Made by a program: the position numbers and the translations under genes | In this document: positions 1 through 10,392 of the stretch, piece by piece | How the letters are laid out: each line of letters begins with the position of its first letter | Numbering within the stretch: position 1 is the first letter of the stretch | Assembly: GCA_018873245.2 (NCBI GenBank) | Contig: JAEMBT020000006.1 | Span: 19,304-83,303, forward strand | Length of the DNA: 64,000 nucleotides | Reading direction: 5' to 3' | DNA from: Archegozetes longisetosus | Lineage: Eukaryota > Arthropoda > Arachnida > Sarcoptiformes > Trhypochthoniidae | The notes under the pieces: model-generated | What the model saw: the letters and a program-made list of their open reading frames with translations, nothing else | What the model was told of the DNA's origin: nothing | Database searches by the model: none

Positions 1-1947
1 CTGACATGGATTTTCTCGGATCTAGTGTTTTGGTAATCAATCACCGTGCCTATGTCTGTGTAGATGTTACTCAGATATTGGCACATTTCCTCTGGCAGGC
101 CGAAGTTTTTGGCTGCTCTAAGTATGCTGTGTATGCTTACTGAGTCGAACGCTTTTGATATGTCCACGCTTGCTAGGAAAATTCCTTTTCTTGAACTTTT
201 GATTAGATGGTCTAACAGTAGAATGTTCTCCATCAGCCCGTCGCTAGGGATAAAGCCTCTTTGGGAGGGACTAAATCGGACGGTTTTAGACAGTCTATTG
301 GCTAGAGTAGAGTTAAGGACCCTTAGTACTGCCGATGATATGGTAATCGGTCGGTAGTCGCTCGGGTCGCTACTGTCTTTTTTCGCAATCAAGATGGTAC
401 GACTGCTCTTAAGTTCAGGCGGGATATCTCTGGCGAACATGCAACAGTTTAGCATTGTTGTTGTTTGCGTCAAAGCATGTTTTAGAGTTTTATAGGTGAT
501 TGAGTCTAGTCCTGGTGCCTTGTTTTTCTGTTTCAATACTGCCTGTTCTGTTTCTGTTTGAGTGACCGGCACCCATACAGAGTCATTAGGCGGATTGAGT
601 TGCACCGACGGTTCCGTGTCTGCTAAGGAGTCAGCACTGAATTTCTCCTTGAAGTAGGTATAGGCATCTGCTGCCGTTAGCCCTCCTTCATGCCGACTCC
701 CGCTCTTGACATATTTCCACAGTGCACTGCGATTTTTGGTCCAGAGGTTCTGAGCCTTCGCCCATTCGGAAAAGTTTCGAATGGTTGCACTTGTATGTGG
801 ACGGCGTTTTCTGTTGCCAGAATTGCCTAGGTTTTCGTTATCCCTGGTTCCTCGAGCCCTTTTGGGACGTTTTTCATGTTTTGAGACTTCTAAAGTCTCG
901 AAGAACTGATTGTAGACCTCGTCCAGCGAGGCTGCACCGGATAGAGCCTTTTGACCGATCTTGCGAAGTCAGTAAATCCCAGGAGTTCAAGCTCGTCACT
1001 CTGTCGAGTTAACTCAGCCTTGAATTCCTCACTGGGTGTTAGACATGTTGTGTCTGGAGTTGTTGGGATTGGGGGTTCGATTTGGTTCACCAGGTTCCCG
1101 TTACCCATAGAGGCGCTGGCTAGTCTTAGCTCAGCTCTGACTTGCAGATAGTCGGCGTTTTTCTGCTTATTTTGCAGTTTGTTTTGGATGGCCCTTTCAG
1201 TTCTTCCGTACTCCCGGGGTGAAGATCACACAGGGTCCCCAAGCAGTATGTTCCGGAGTCTATTAGCCTGATTTCATTCATTGCTAAGATTTCGAGTTCT
1301 AGCCTAGACCATTTGCGGTTCTTCTTCTGCGTCTGATCTCTGCTCATCACCGGGTTTAGAGTAGGTTGAGTTCGATCGTCTGCGTCAGTAGAACCTCGTG
1401 TAGGAGAAGTGGGACTCCGTCTAGTTTGTTCCAGAACTCCTTCGGAGACAGACTGGATGGGTTGGTCACAGTTGGTGTTTACACTAACTGATTGCATTGC
1501 TGCTCTCGAGATAGTGTCCGTGTCTGAGACTAAATCGTCATCAGCTACGTTAGGGCTTGATTCGGTCTCGTCGAGGTCCTGCTGTTCTGGCCCTCTACAG
1601 AACTTCTGGTGATTGCGGACAGATCTATAAGTCCAACCCTTATCTGATTTGCCACATCCACCGCAGCGAAATTCTGAGACCTTAACGGAATGCTCGCGTA
1701 GTAGGTGTTCCACATACGCTTTGTTGGCAGAGAGCGATTTGTGACATCTGGAACAGGTCCATCTGTCAATCTCACCTAATCTCACAATTATGATTTCGGT
1801 GTCAGCTGCGTTAGCATTAACGTTGCACCGGCCGTTGCTCATTGAATAACAACGCCTGTTCATTGATTCGTTTGTTGTGTTTTGGAACGTTAAAAATCCT
1901 CGGAGATGACTTGTTAGGACATCTCGTCGTAGGAGGGTCCACCACAT
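1..1947 (-). pseudogene. R2 ORF: zinc fingers plus reverse transcriptase, frameshifted
   Basis: The first 273 codons (1126-1947) contain two zinc fingers. One is CSRC with a pair of His (C2H2) at about residues 62-82. The second is CGGC followed by H-x4-C at about 95-116. The frame stops near 1126, continues in another frame over about 890-1180 (LTPSEEF region), then shifts again before the reverse transcriptase. RT motifs include SDYRPITI, SQRGFIPSDG and the catalytic block SVDISKAFDSV near 150-180. The original start codon is uncertain, because R2 proteins are often translated without a conventional 5' cap. At least two frameshifts suggest a dead copy, unless they are sequencing errors. Confidence 0.85.
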
Positions 1948-2230
1948 TAGAGGCCGGCCTCATAGAGGTCCGAGGGTGGCACTGCCGCTAGAAGTAACCG
2001 TTATGAGCAAGAGCTCTCCGACACTTCCTTTGCTGCTGTTTGTTAGTGCCCGGCTTCGCGAAAGAGGCTTGTCTGAGCGTATCGTAACCGGTCTATCCGC
2101 GCATACCTAGAGCTTTTCTGGAGCTCTGGAGGTAAACAGCTGAGGTAGCCTACTCCCGCCCAAGTTCGATGAACTCCATGGAGAGTTTGGCACTCCCGGG
2201 CTTCAGTACCTCGTCCACTCGGCGTTTTTC

Positions 2231-2587
2231 AAAAGAAGAGGCATTATGAAGTCTCAGGTTAATAACCTACTTTACGGAGAGTGTCAACTGAGGAGTTACT
2301 ACTCACCTGTTTTTCCGAGACTTACCTGAGGAGTCTATCTTGCACGCTTCATTATAAGAGGCATTAAAGGTGTTCCAGGTTAATGACCTACTTTACGGGG
2401 AGAGTTACCTTAAAGGCTGCTACTCACCTGTTTTTCGACCACTTACCTGAGGAACTTCCTGGCACACTTTGATGGAGAGGCAATATAGGGATCCCAGGGT
2501 GAAAACCTACTCTACGGGGAATGAGTTAACTTTAAGTTACTACTAACCTGTTTTTCGGAGTTACCTGAGGAGACTTCCCTGCACACT
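2231..2587 (-). repeat. Three tandem ~120-bp repeats in the R2 5' UTR
   Basis: Three imperfect copies begin at about 2231, 2351 and 2471. Each contains an AGAGGCA-like block, a (T/A)AACCTAC(T)(T/C)TACGG block, a CACCTGTTTTTC-like block and ACTTACCTGAGGA. They lie between the 28S junction and the R2 ORF. Tandem 5' UTR repeats in a non-LTR element may carry promoter, ribozyme or translation functions, but nothing in the sequence decides which. Confidence 0.8.
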
Positions 2588-2650
2588 ACTAGTTCATGGG
2601 GTTCCTATATAGATGACACCCTCTTCCCACGGCTCTTGCGCTTTTACAGT

Positions 2651-2682
<32 letters not shown>

Positions 2683-2767
2683 GTAGCGCTTGGTTGAATT
2701 TCTTCACTTTGACATTCATACCACTGGGCAGAAATCACATTGCGTCAACACCGGTCAACGGCCATCG

Positions 2768-2801
<34 letters not shown>

Positions 2802-3752
2802 CTGGTCCGTGCCAGTTCTGATTCGAATGTTTTTTGCCGGCCGAAACGATCCTGCCGCAAGATAGCAACCCCGCGAAGAGCCACCACTCGTGGAGGCGTA
2901 GCTGAGGCTTTCCGCGAGTACACACTGACGCTGGTCCGAACTCGGCGTCAGAGCACACCCCGAGAGAGCATACTCGTCCACCGTGCCCAGTCCCGGTGCA
3001 GCGCACAACTCGCTTCAGACCACAGCCCGACCGACTCATTCTTCAGAGCCAATCCTTGTCCCAAAGTTACGGATCAGCCTTGCCGACTTCCCTTACCTAC
3101 ATTATTCTAACAACCAGAGGCTGTTCACCTTGGAGACCTGCTGCGGATATGGGTACGGCTCAGCACGAAAATCACACTACCGCCCTCGGATTTTCAAGGG
3201 CCGACACTAGCACTCTGGACTCCGCAAGAGCCGCGGAGCTTTACGGTAACAACATCCCTATCTCCAGGCAAACTGTTTTCAGGAGTCGAAACCTTACAAA
3301 GAAAAGACAACTCTTCCCAGGGCTAGCGCCGACGTCTCCGAGTTTGTTTGCGTTACCGCGCTTGCTTCCGAGGAAGCTATCTCCGTGTCTGAGTTTGGGA
3401 ATATTAACCCAATTCCCTTTCGGACAATTTTCACAGTATCAGTACAGTGTTTGTTTGTTGATTTCTGTGACTTTTTAAACGGATTTCTCCGATTCCTTAG
3501 GGCCGACTGACCCATGTTCAACTGCTGTTCACATAGAACCCTTCTCCACATTGGTCCTCAAGGGTCTCACTTGAGTATTTGCTACTACCACCAAGATCTG
3601 CATCAGTGGCAGCTCCAGGCAGACTCGCGTCTGTCACCTTCAACGCATACCACTGCGACCCTCTTACTCGTGAAAATATCGTCTGTTATTTTGATCATTT
3701 TCACGGTCGAGTATGAGTTCAACGCTACAGCGTGATCCATTTTCAGGGCTAG

Positions 3753-3789
<37 letters not shown>

Positions 3790-4457
3790 AATTCCGACTT
3801 CCATGGCCATCGTCCTGCTGTCTATAGCAACCAACACCTTTCATGGGATCTGATGAGCGTTAGCATCGCACACTTTAACTCGACGTTTGGTTCATCCCAC
3901 AGCGCCAGTTCTGCTTACCAAAAATGGCCCACTAGGCACTCATACATCCAACTAGCCAGGCTTTAATCAAACAAGTCAGGCTTCTCACCCATTTAAAGTT
4001 TGAGAATAGGTTGAGGTCGTTTCGACCCCAATGCCTCTAATCATTCGCTTTACCGGATGAGACTGAATCTCATCGAGTGCCTGCTATCCTGAGGGAAACT
4101 TCAGAGGAACCAGCTACTAGATGGTTCGATTAGTCTTTCGCCCCTATACCCAGGTCTGACGATCGATTTGCACGTCAGAATCGCTACAGACCTCCACCAG
4201 AGTTTCCTCTGGCTTCGTCTTGCCCAGGCATAGTTCACCATCTTTCGGGTACCAACGTGTACGCTACAACTCCGCCACATCGACACAAAGCGAAATTGGC
4301 GGGCTGTTACTGCGCCTCACCGTTACCTCACGGGAGAGATAACTGCATGAGGATCGTAACTCAATCAACTTTACTTTCATTGCGCCTCCCTGGCCTATTA
4401 AAGACCGAGTGACTCGCGCACATGTTAGACTCCTTGGTCCGTGTTTCAAGACGGGTC
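2651..4457 (-). rRNA. 28S rRNA: 28S large-subunit rRNA, partial (interrupted by R2, 5' truncated)
   Basis: The minus strand reads conserved 28S blocks in order. They run from CCCGTCTTGAAACACGG (near 4450), through GACGTGCAAATCGATCGTC and GGGTATAGGGGCGAAAGAC (near 4150) and CTTTAAATGGGTGAGAAG (near 3990), to GCGGGGTTGCTATCTTGCG, AATGTCAAAGTGAAGAAATTC and CGGGAGTAACTATGACTCTC at the R2 site. About 1.8 kb is present. The 5' part ends abruptly near 4457, where the sequence changes to repeat and Polinton material, so this is a truncated rDNA fragment or an assembly junction rather than a full unit. Some normally invariant positions differ, which fits a decaying copy. Confidence 0.95.
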
Positions 4458-4553
4458 AGGTAGATACCGACCTACTAGCCATCGATTGCTAGTATCTCCC
4501 GTAGATGGTCTGAATTAAAAATGGTCATCAATTACCTTCCGTAGGTCATCTGA
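4458..4553. repeat. Junction segment with a short dispersed repeat
   Basis: This AT-rich stretch between the rDNA fragment and Polinton debris contains ATGGTCATCAATTACCTTCC and a GTCATCTGATAT-like block. Similar blocks (GTCATCTGAATTGAAAGTGG and GGTCATC) recur around 33380-33490. No coding potential is seen. Confidence 0.4.
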
Positions 4554-4763
4554 TATATTCCGGTCAAATCTACTCAAAAGAGAAAATTGAAACGTCACGC
4601 AAAAGCACTTAAAGCTTTGGATTGCCCTAAAACGGCAAAGTGTGCTTCCAAGAGGAAAAAAGTTATTGAGCAAACTGGTGGTATATTAACAATTCTAATA
4701 CTGGCTGCTGCTGCTGCATTAGGTCATCTTTCAGGAGCAATTATTAGAAAAGTTATGAAGTAA
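4554..4763 (+). pseudogene. pX-like virion core protein fragment (Polinton D)
   Basis: This open frame has no ATG. It starts with a very basic segment (about 30 residues rich in Lys/Arg) and ends in a glycine/alanine-rich hydrophobic segment of about 25 residues (containing ILAAAAALGHLSGA) before a TAA. Basic plus hydrophobic small proteins are typical of the pX/pVI-like virion proteins of Polintons and adintoviruses. It sits just upstream of a basic protein and an integrase. The 5' end is lost at the junction with the rDNA fragment. Confidence 0.5.
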
Positions 4764-4764
4764 A

Positions 4765-5376
4765 ATGAGTGTTAGAAAAATGGTTGCGATGCCTGTTGAA
4801 TTGGAGAGTGTAAATATCGTTGAGAGTGATTCTGTAAAAGCGAATGAATCAGGGGCTGGAATTAGTTTACCTACAAGTGAACAGAATGCTCGTATTGCCA
4901 GTAGTAGCAATACAAAACGACCAAAGAAAATTATAACTCAGACTAATAAAATTATTAATATTATGAAGATTCTACTCAAACTGGCGAAAATCAATGCGTA
5001 CGATATTGTTGGTAGAGTGAGAAACAAGAACGGAGATTTCATTAAAGACAGTGATTTAGTAGCTTTAATCAGTCATGCAATGACTGATGGAAAATTTCTT
5101 GCGGGACAAAATGAATTTGTATCATTGTTGCACGAATCCAAAGTTGAACCAGAACTCATTATCAATGAGAACATTAAAATGAAATTATTGAATATTTATA
5201 ATAATATAAGTAATAATGCGGATGACGATTATATAAACTTATCAGATGTTACAAAACCTATGATTCGACCTAAGATACAGAATAGAGAAGAGACGGCGAA
5301 TAAAGACGAGAGAAAAATCTTGAAACGAAGGCGCATGCGTGAAACTGATGCAAAAAAGTTCAGAAGAAGAAGATAG
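4765..5376 (+). CDS. Unknown basic protein of Polinton D, 203 aa
   Basis: The ATG begins 2 nt after the preceding stop, which suggests a compact viral-type gene cluster. The first ~60 residues are low complexity, the middle is probably helical (about residues 60-160), and the tail is extremely basic (KRRRMRETDAKKFRRRR). The same basic region continues in another frame to about 5497 with a WETFDV/NWESEP-rich acidic tail, so a frameshift near 5370 probably shortened it. I do not recognise the family. A virion core or DNA-binding protein is an inference from the basic tail and the position before the integrase. Confidence 0.5.
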   Translation: MSVRKMVAMPVELESVNIVESDSVKANESGAGISLPTSEQNARIASSSNTKRPKKIITQTNKIINIMKILLKLAKINAYDIVGRVRNKNGDFIKDSDLVALISHAMTDGKFLAGQNEFVSLLHESKVEPELIINENIKMKLLNIYNNISNNADDDYINLSDVTKPMIRPKIQNREETANKDERKILKRRRMRETDAKKFRRRR

Positions 5377-5501
5377 TCCGGTCAAAAGAAGAAGAAAAAC
5401 TTGGGAAACATTTGATGTTAACAGTGACGACAACGAAAATTTGAATGAGAGAAATTTCGATTTACCAGTAAATTGGGAATCAGAACCTCACGAATAAAAT
5501 A

Positions 5502-6496
5502 TGGACGGCTTTACTGAATAACTTGATAAATTATATTATGACTTGAAACATCCTGCTTCGTACGGAAGTGCAGAGACTTTGTTCAAGTTTGCTAAAATTA
5601 AATTTCCAACATTAAAATTAAGTGACGTGAACAAGTGGCTATCGGGTCAAATTTTGTTATACTTTGCATTGTCCAGCAAGAAAAAACTTTGTACGAAATA
5701 AGATTTATGTGAGTCATATTGATGAGCAGTTTCAAGCGGATTTAGTCGATATGCAAGGATTTTCTAGATAAAATAGAGGATAAAATAGACAGTCTAAGCA
5801 AATATTTATGGGTTTTCCCATTGAAATTAAAGTCTTCGACTAGTATAATTGAGTGTTTTAAAAAGATTTTCCGTGAAAGAAAGCCAATGAAAATTCAAAC
5901 GGATAGAGGAAAAGAATTCAATAATGCTGAATTCAAATCGTTCTGTCAATCTATGAAGGTAAAATATTTTACCTCTCAAGACGTTAAAATCAAATGTAGC
6001 GTGATTGAACGAGTTAATAGAACTTTGAAAGATGAAATGTTTCGCTACTTCACAGCACAAGGAACAAGAAACTATATAGATATACTCGAAGACTTGGTTG
6101 ATTCTTATAATAAGAGATGGCACAGATCTATAAAAATGAGGCCGATAGATGTAGATGAATCGAATGAAAGGCTGGTATTCCAAAACTTATATGGTGTGAA
6201 AAGTTTGAAAGAAATTTATTTTAAGAAACAACGTGAAAAAAATCAGTTGAACATCGGAACTACAGTAAGAAAGAAGTATGATTTATCGAAATTCGATAGA
6301 GGATATTATCCCAATTGGACAGATCAAACTTTTACAGTAGCTGAAAACTTGAGAAAACTTGGAAAAGCGCAATATACAATAAAAGATTTCAAAGGTTCTG
6401 AATCAGATAGACGCTATTATCGAGAAGAATTACAACCTGTGAGTGCTGGAATTGCTTATCGTGTTGAAAAAGTAATCCGAAAACGAGTAAGAAACA
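5502..6496 (+). pseudogene. Polinton D integrase (retroviral-type, DDE), broken
   Basis: The N-terminal part (5502-5760) shows the usual Polinton integrase preamble, with a YGSAETLF block and a HIDEQFQADLVDM block, but has a stop near 5520 and frameshifts. The catalytic core is readable from about 5780. It contains a first Asp in a VDSLSKYLW-like context, the second Asp in QTDRGKEF (near 5900) and the Glu in SVIERVNRT (near 6000). The C-terminal region ends where a foldback element begins, and the last residues of the open frame come from that insertion. The enzyme would insert the linear element into the chromosome. It is not functional as it stands. Confidence 0.8.
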
Positions 6497-8034
6497 ATAG
6501 GTTGGCTTTTACTTTTGTGTGAAGCTGGGGAAACCATTACATATATATATATATATATTTATTATCAGCATGACTTGACAAGCAAAAAAGTCTCAAGCCA
6601 CACCCACCTCCGCCCACTTCTAAGCTCCGCCAACCAAAAAAATTGTTAGCCACACCAACCAAATTTATCTTAAATTTTTATCTAAATGTACTGTTTAAAA
6701 ATATGCAAGCGGATCCTCAAAATTCCTTTTGTGGGCGGAGTTATAAACGTTCAAAGTTCGATTTTTCAAAACTTTGACTAGCTTTTACTTTCCGTAAAGC
6801 TGTTGTAGCAATTACATTTATATATATTTGTTATCAGCATTACATAGCAAATAAAATTCTCAAGCCACGCCCACCTCCGACCATTTTTAGGCTCCGCCTA
6901 CCAAAAAAATTTTAAGCCACACCCACCAAAATTTTCTTAAATTTTTATCTAAACATACTATTTAAGAATATGCAATCGAATTCTCAAAATTCATTCTGTG
7001 GGCGAAGTTATGAATTTTCAAAATTTCGGTATTCCAATAGTAACTAGGACATCATTTATGTCTAGTTTTTCATGTTTACTTACTATCCGTTTTTAGGAAA
7101 AATACAGAACTATAAGTTATTAGGTATTCAAGGAAAACAAATTCTTACCAAGATTTACCAAAAAGATAAACATAATAATATGTTTTGATTATTGGATAAA
7201 CATATTTTGATTTTGTAATTGATATTACATTATTTATGATCATATTGTTATTGGAAAATATTATTTAAAAAATTTTCTTTAATTCAAATCTTCTAAAAAT
7301 CTTAATAAATAAAATAACAAATAAAAAAATTGATTAAACTTACACTCATAGCGAAACCAGTGCGAGTAAAATTCACAAATAACAAAATTTTCACAGAAAA
7401 CTGAATTTAAGACACTTATTTAAAAAATCAAAACACGTGTTGATGTATAATAAGTAAGTAAACATGAAAAACTAGACATAAATGATGTCCTAGTTACTAT
7501 TGGAATACCGAAATTTTGAAAATTCATAACTTCGCCCACAGAATGAATTTTGAGAATTCGATTGCATATTCTTAAATAGTATGTTTAGATAGAAATTTAA
7601 GAAAATTTTGGTGGGTGTGGCTTAAAATTTTTTTGGTAGGCGGAGCCTAAAAATGGTCGGAGGTGGGCGTGGCTTGAGAATTTTATTTGCTATGTAATGC
7701 TGATAACAAATATATATAAATGTAATTGCTACAACAGCTTTACGGAAAGTAAAAGCTAGTCAAAGTTTTGAAAAATCGAACTTTGAACGTTTATAACTCC
7801 GCCCACAAAAGGAATTTTGAGGATCCGCTTGCATATTTTTAAACAGTACATTTAGATAAAAATTTGAGATAAATTTGGTTGGTGTGGCTAAAAATTTTTT
7901 TAGTGGGTGGAGCTTAGAAGTGGGCGGAGGTGGGTGTGGCTTGAGACTTTTTTGCTTGTCAAGTCATGCTGATAATAAATATATATATATGTAATGGTTT
8001 CCCCAGCTTCACACAAAAGTAAAAGCCAACCTAA
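6497..8034. mobile_element. 1.5-kb foldback element with ~580-bp inverted arms
   Basis: The left arm 6497-7085 and right arm 7455-8034 are near-perfect reverse complements, starting TAGGTTGGCTTTTACTTTTG and ending with its complement. Each arm is itself two related ~300-bp units containing CCACGCCCACCTCCG-like and GGGCGGAGTTAT-like boxes, so the element holds four related units. The ~370-bp spacer is AT-rich with no gene. It sits inside the integrase 3' end on one side and the LTR-element remnant on the other. No transposase is present, so it is a non-autonomous foldback or MITE-type element. Confidence 0.85.
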
Positions 8035-8489
8035 AACTGGATTTTACTTATTTCTGCATTATTTTGTTTTGCAATTTCCGTTAGATTTAGTTCGTGTAAA
8101 GATGGCATAAGATGGAAATTGATTCTTTGACCCCAAGCTGGCATCATACTTAAAGTATTTTGCACATTTACAAGAGAGGACTCGTAAGTTATTGAATTAA
8201 TGCTAAACGGAACACTAGTGGGTACAGCAAAAGCAAAATCAGGACATTCCAAAGTTCGATTATAGATCTTTATTTTAAGTGTGCTGCAGTAAATATAATT
8301 CAGTTTATCGGATACTTTCACTTGCATTATTTCTTCATCTACTACAATCTTAGGATCTTCACAAGTAGTTACTTTCCAGAACTTTTTGGAAATTGTGTCA
8401 GGAAGGTTTCGTTGACAAGACGCTGAGCTCGGCATTAGTATCAAGTTTCGTGAAGATTGTGTAATTAGCAAGATCGTGAAGATTAGCAA
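8031..8489 (-). pseudogene. Possible secreted or envelope-like ORF of the LTR element, C-terminally cut
   Basis: The 152-residue ORF starts with a hydrophobic stretch (MLIFTILLITQ) that resembles a signal peptide, then has several Cys and two N-x-T/S sites, as in an ectodomain. The stop codon lies at the edge of the foldback insertion, so the protein is truncated there. Its position downstream of gag-protease in the same orientation would fit an env-like ORF, but no fusion-protein hallmark is visible and the family is not recognised. A plain unknown ORF is the alternative. Confidence 0.3.
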
Positions 8490-8577
8490 AATTCATTGTT
8501 CTCTTCGCATTATCATGATAAAGACCTATTGTATTCATCGAGTTGCGATAACGATCGATAACTTCCTTTGGAATTTG

Positions 8578-9171
8578 TCATTCGTTTATAAATTCAGTTA
8601 TTTTGTTTTCAATTTCTCTTTTTTCACATTCCTTGATTTTTTGATAATTTGCGCTTTCGGTACATATCGGCTCGTATATGCAAGTTGTAGTCTCGTCACA
8701 GCATTTATAATGGTTGCAGTATTTGCAAAGATTTTCATAAAAATGAATTACATTTAAAGGATCATTACTGTCTACAGCCCGTGCATAGATTTGCTTATAT
8801 AGATATTCAGCAGATTTCTTAATATCGTCTTTAGTAAGAAAGTATTCATCCAATGGTTTATTAGGCTCTATAGGCTTAGGTTCCTCTTTTTTGAGTCTTT
8901 CTTCATTATCCATGCAAAGAAGAGTGTACTCACCACACAGGATTAAAACGTTTGTATACCTACTTACGACTTTATCTTTATAGTTCCCGTGATTGGTCAT
9001 ATATGACTGCCTTCTGGGGCATTGCTCTCTGGATAAACAGCCAATGGTGAGACAAAACTTACATAGGCGGTTCAAAACCGTTATCAGGCTCTCCGCCTTC
9101 TCTTCAGCCTTGTCTAAGATTCGACAGAAAACCAAATAGGCACGTTTATCTTTTCTAATAATGTCTGCCAT
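8578..9171 (-). CDS. Unknown Cys-rich ORF in the LTR element, 197 aa
   Basis: This open frame lies where a Ty3/gypsy element should carry reverse transcriptase. It has two clusters of cysteines (around residues 38-52 and 152-176, including CKYCNHYKCC) and a Lys/Glu/Pro-rich middle. It does not show RT, RNase H or integrase motifs. It may be an accessory ORF of the element or foreign sequence joined by an internal deletion. The upstream frame runs into it from the post-protease region. Confidence 0.35.
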   Translation of the reverse strand: MADIIRKDKRAYLVFCRILDKAEEKAESLITVLNRLCKFCLTIGCLSREQCPRRQSYMTNHGNYKDKVVSRYTNVLILCGEYTLLCMDNEERLKKEEPKPIEPNKPLDEYFLTKDDIKKSAEYLYKQIYARAVDSNDPLNVIHFYENLCKYCNHYKCCDETTTCIYEPICTESANYQKIKECEKREIENKITEFINE

Positions 9172-9489
9172 AGTCGCATTTAATAGTGGATCGAAATCCG
9201 GTTTTGAGAAAGCAGCAGCACAAATAGATGGTAACTCATAATCGCTTACAATGCTACCGGCAGATATAGTTATAGGTTTATCAGAAAGGTTTACTACAGG
9301 AACGCGAGCAATCCCATTTTTGAGGGTAATATTTTACTCTTTCACATATAGTTTGCGTTTAGAAAGTATTGTTGGATTTGACTGAGTATAACAGTTTGCA
9401 CTCAATAAGGTTTTCTTATAGCTTGGTGCACACTTAACAACCTGCATTCCGTTAGCTGGTACTTCAATATTTTCTATCGTGTGTATTTT
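9172..9489 (-). pseudogene. Pol linker between protease and the missing reverse transcriptase
   Basis: The minus-strand frame reads a segment like the stretch that follows the protease in Ty3/gypsy Pol proteins, with ENIEVPANGM near the start and NGIARVPVVNLSDKPI near 9300. It carries a stop codon near 9335. The expected reverse transcriptase does not follow, which places a deletion breakpoint close to 9170. Confidence 0.55.
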
Positions 9490-10392
9490 TTAAAATATTT
9501 TTGGGGATTTTGGGCTTTTAACATCAATTATTTCATTTTCCTTGAATGCTGCAGAATTAAACACAATGTTATTATTATAGATATCGATCACCGATTTAGA
9601 TGCACGATGAAAGTCATATCCCAACAATAGATCTAAGTGAAATTTTAAAACAACAACAGCAGTTATAGGTATAGAACGCTCTTTTTTATCATCAAAGACG
9701 ATAATATCGAGCTGTACTTGGCCGCTAATTTTTACAGGCTTTGAGTTAATTCCAGTAATTGGTCTACCTGTATACTTTTCAATGTTAAGACCAAGTTTTA
9801 ATGCGAGATCATGAGAAATCATAGTATTCTCTGAACCCGTATCAACCAATGAACAAATTTCACACCCTTTTATTTTTACATAAACAAACATTAATTTGTT
9901 TTTACACTTGGGTACGTAGGGATGTATAGCTTGCTGGACAGTGTGACTCAGTCCTGCATTGTTTTGTTTAGACCGATAAGGACTGTTTTCTCTTGATCGG
10001 TTACCTTGTTTATGCGGAAAATTTCGTAAATGATGTCCAGGTTCTTGACAATTATAACATATACCTTTACCTTCGGTATTTCGACTCTGTGTTAATTTTT
10101 CATCAAAATTAAAGTTAACTCGTTTAGGAGCTGTGTTTCTCCTCGAGTTATAATCGTCTCTTGGTAGAGAACGTCTGAACTCTGTATTTTGAGAGTTAAA
10201 CCCATTTCTATTATAGTTAGGGCTTAAAGATCTGCTATCGCGACTTACGCGTGTCTCATACCTGTCCCAGTTTCGATTGCCACGACGAAAACTGTTTTGA
10301 CCATTATATTGTCTGTTTAACTGGTATGAGGCATTATTTTGACGGCTATTATTCTTCAAAGTATGAGTGAGATTTCTGAACCATATCTCCAA
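9490..10392 (-). CDS. Gag C-terminal/aspartic protease ORF of Ty3/gypsy-type element
   Basis: The 300-residue frame overlaps the end of the upstream gag frame by 44 nt, consistent with a programmed or acquired frameshift between gag and pol. The first third is Arg/Asn/Ser-rich, like nucleocapsid. A zinc knuckle starts as CYNCQEPGHHLRNF: the fourth ligand Cys is replaced by Phe, so the knuckle is probably inactive. The aspartic protease follows (about residues 165-280) with the catalytic triplet in LVDTGSENT, a flap region and a LLLGYDF block near the end. It would process the Gag-Pol polyprotein. Confidence 0.8.
   Translation of the reverse strand: MEIWFRNLTHTLKNNSRQNNASYQLNRQYNGQNSFRRGNRNWDRYETRVSRDSRSLSPNYNRNGFNSQNTEFRRSLPRDDYNSRRNTAPKRVNFNFDEKLTQSRNTEGKGICYNCQEPGHHLRNFPHKQGNRSRENSPYRSKQNNAGLSHTVQQAIHPYVPKCKNKLMFVYVKIKGCEICSLVDTGSENTMISHDLALKLGLNIEKYTGRPITGINSKPVKISGQVQLDIIVFDDKKERSIPITAVVVLKFHLDLLLGYDFHRASKSVIDIYNNNIVFNSAAFKENEIIDVKSPKSPKIF

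Larger units (their letters stand above)
1..2650 (-). mobile_element. R2: R2 non-LTR retrotransposon in 28S rDNA, 3' part beyond the window
   Basis: The minus strand runs from the 28S sequence ending CTCTCTTAAG directly into non-ribosomal sequence. This is the known R2 insertion point, with one G fewer than the usual junction. Downstream come a repeat-bearing 5' UTR, an N-terminal zinc-finger region and then a reverse-transcriptase domain, which is the R2 order. The reverse transcriptase runs off position 1, so the endonuclease domain and 3' UTR are not visible. R2 elements are co-transcribed with rRNA and move by target-primed reverse transcription. Confidence 0.93.

Noticed and set aside
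1409..1612. Plus-strand ORFs opposite the R2 ORF
   Set aside because: They are shadows of the minus-strand zinc-finger frame.
2600..2650. HDV-like self-cleaving ribozyme at the R2 5' end
   Set aside because: Expected from R2 biology, but I could not establish the nested double-pseudoknot pairing by eye.
2755..4449. Several open frames of 60-160 codons on both strands
   Set aside because: They lie wholly within the 28S rRNA gene and its conserved blocks.
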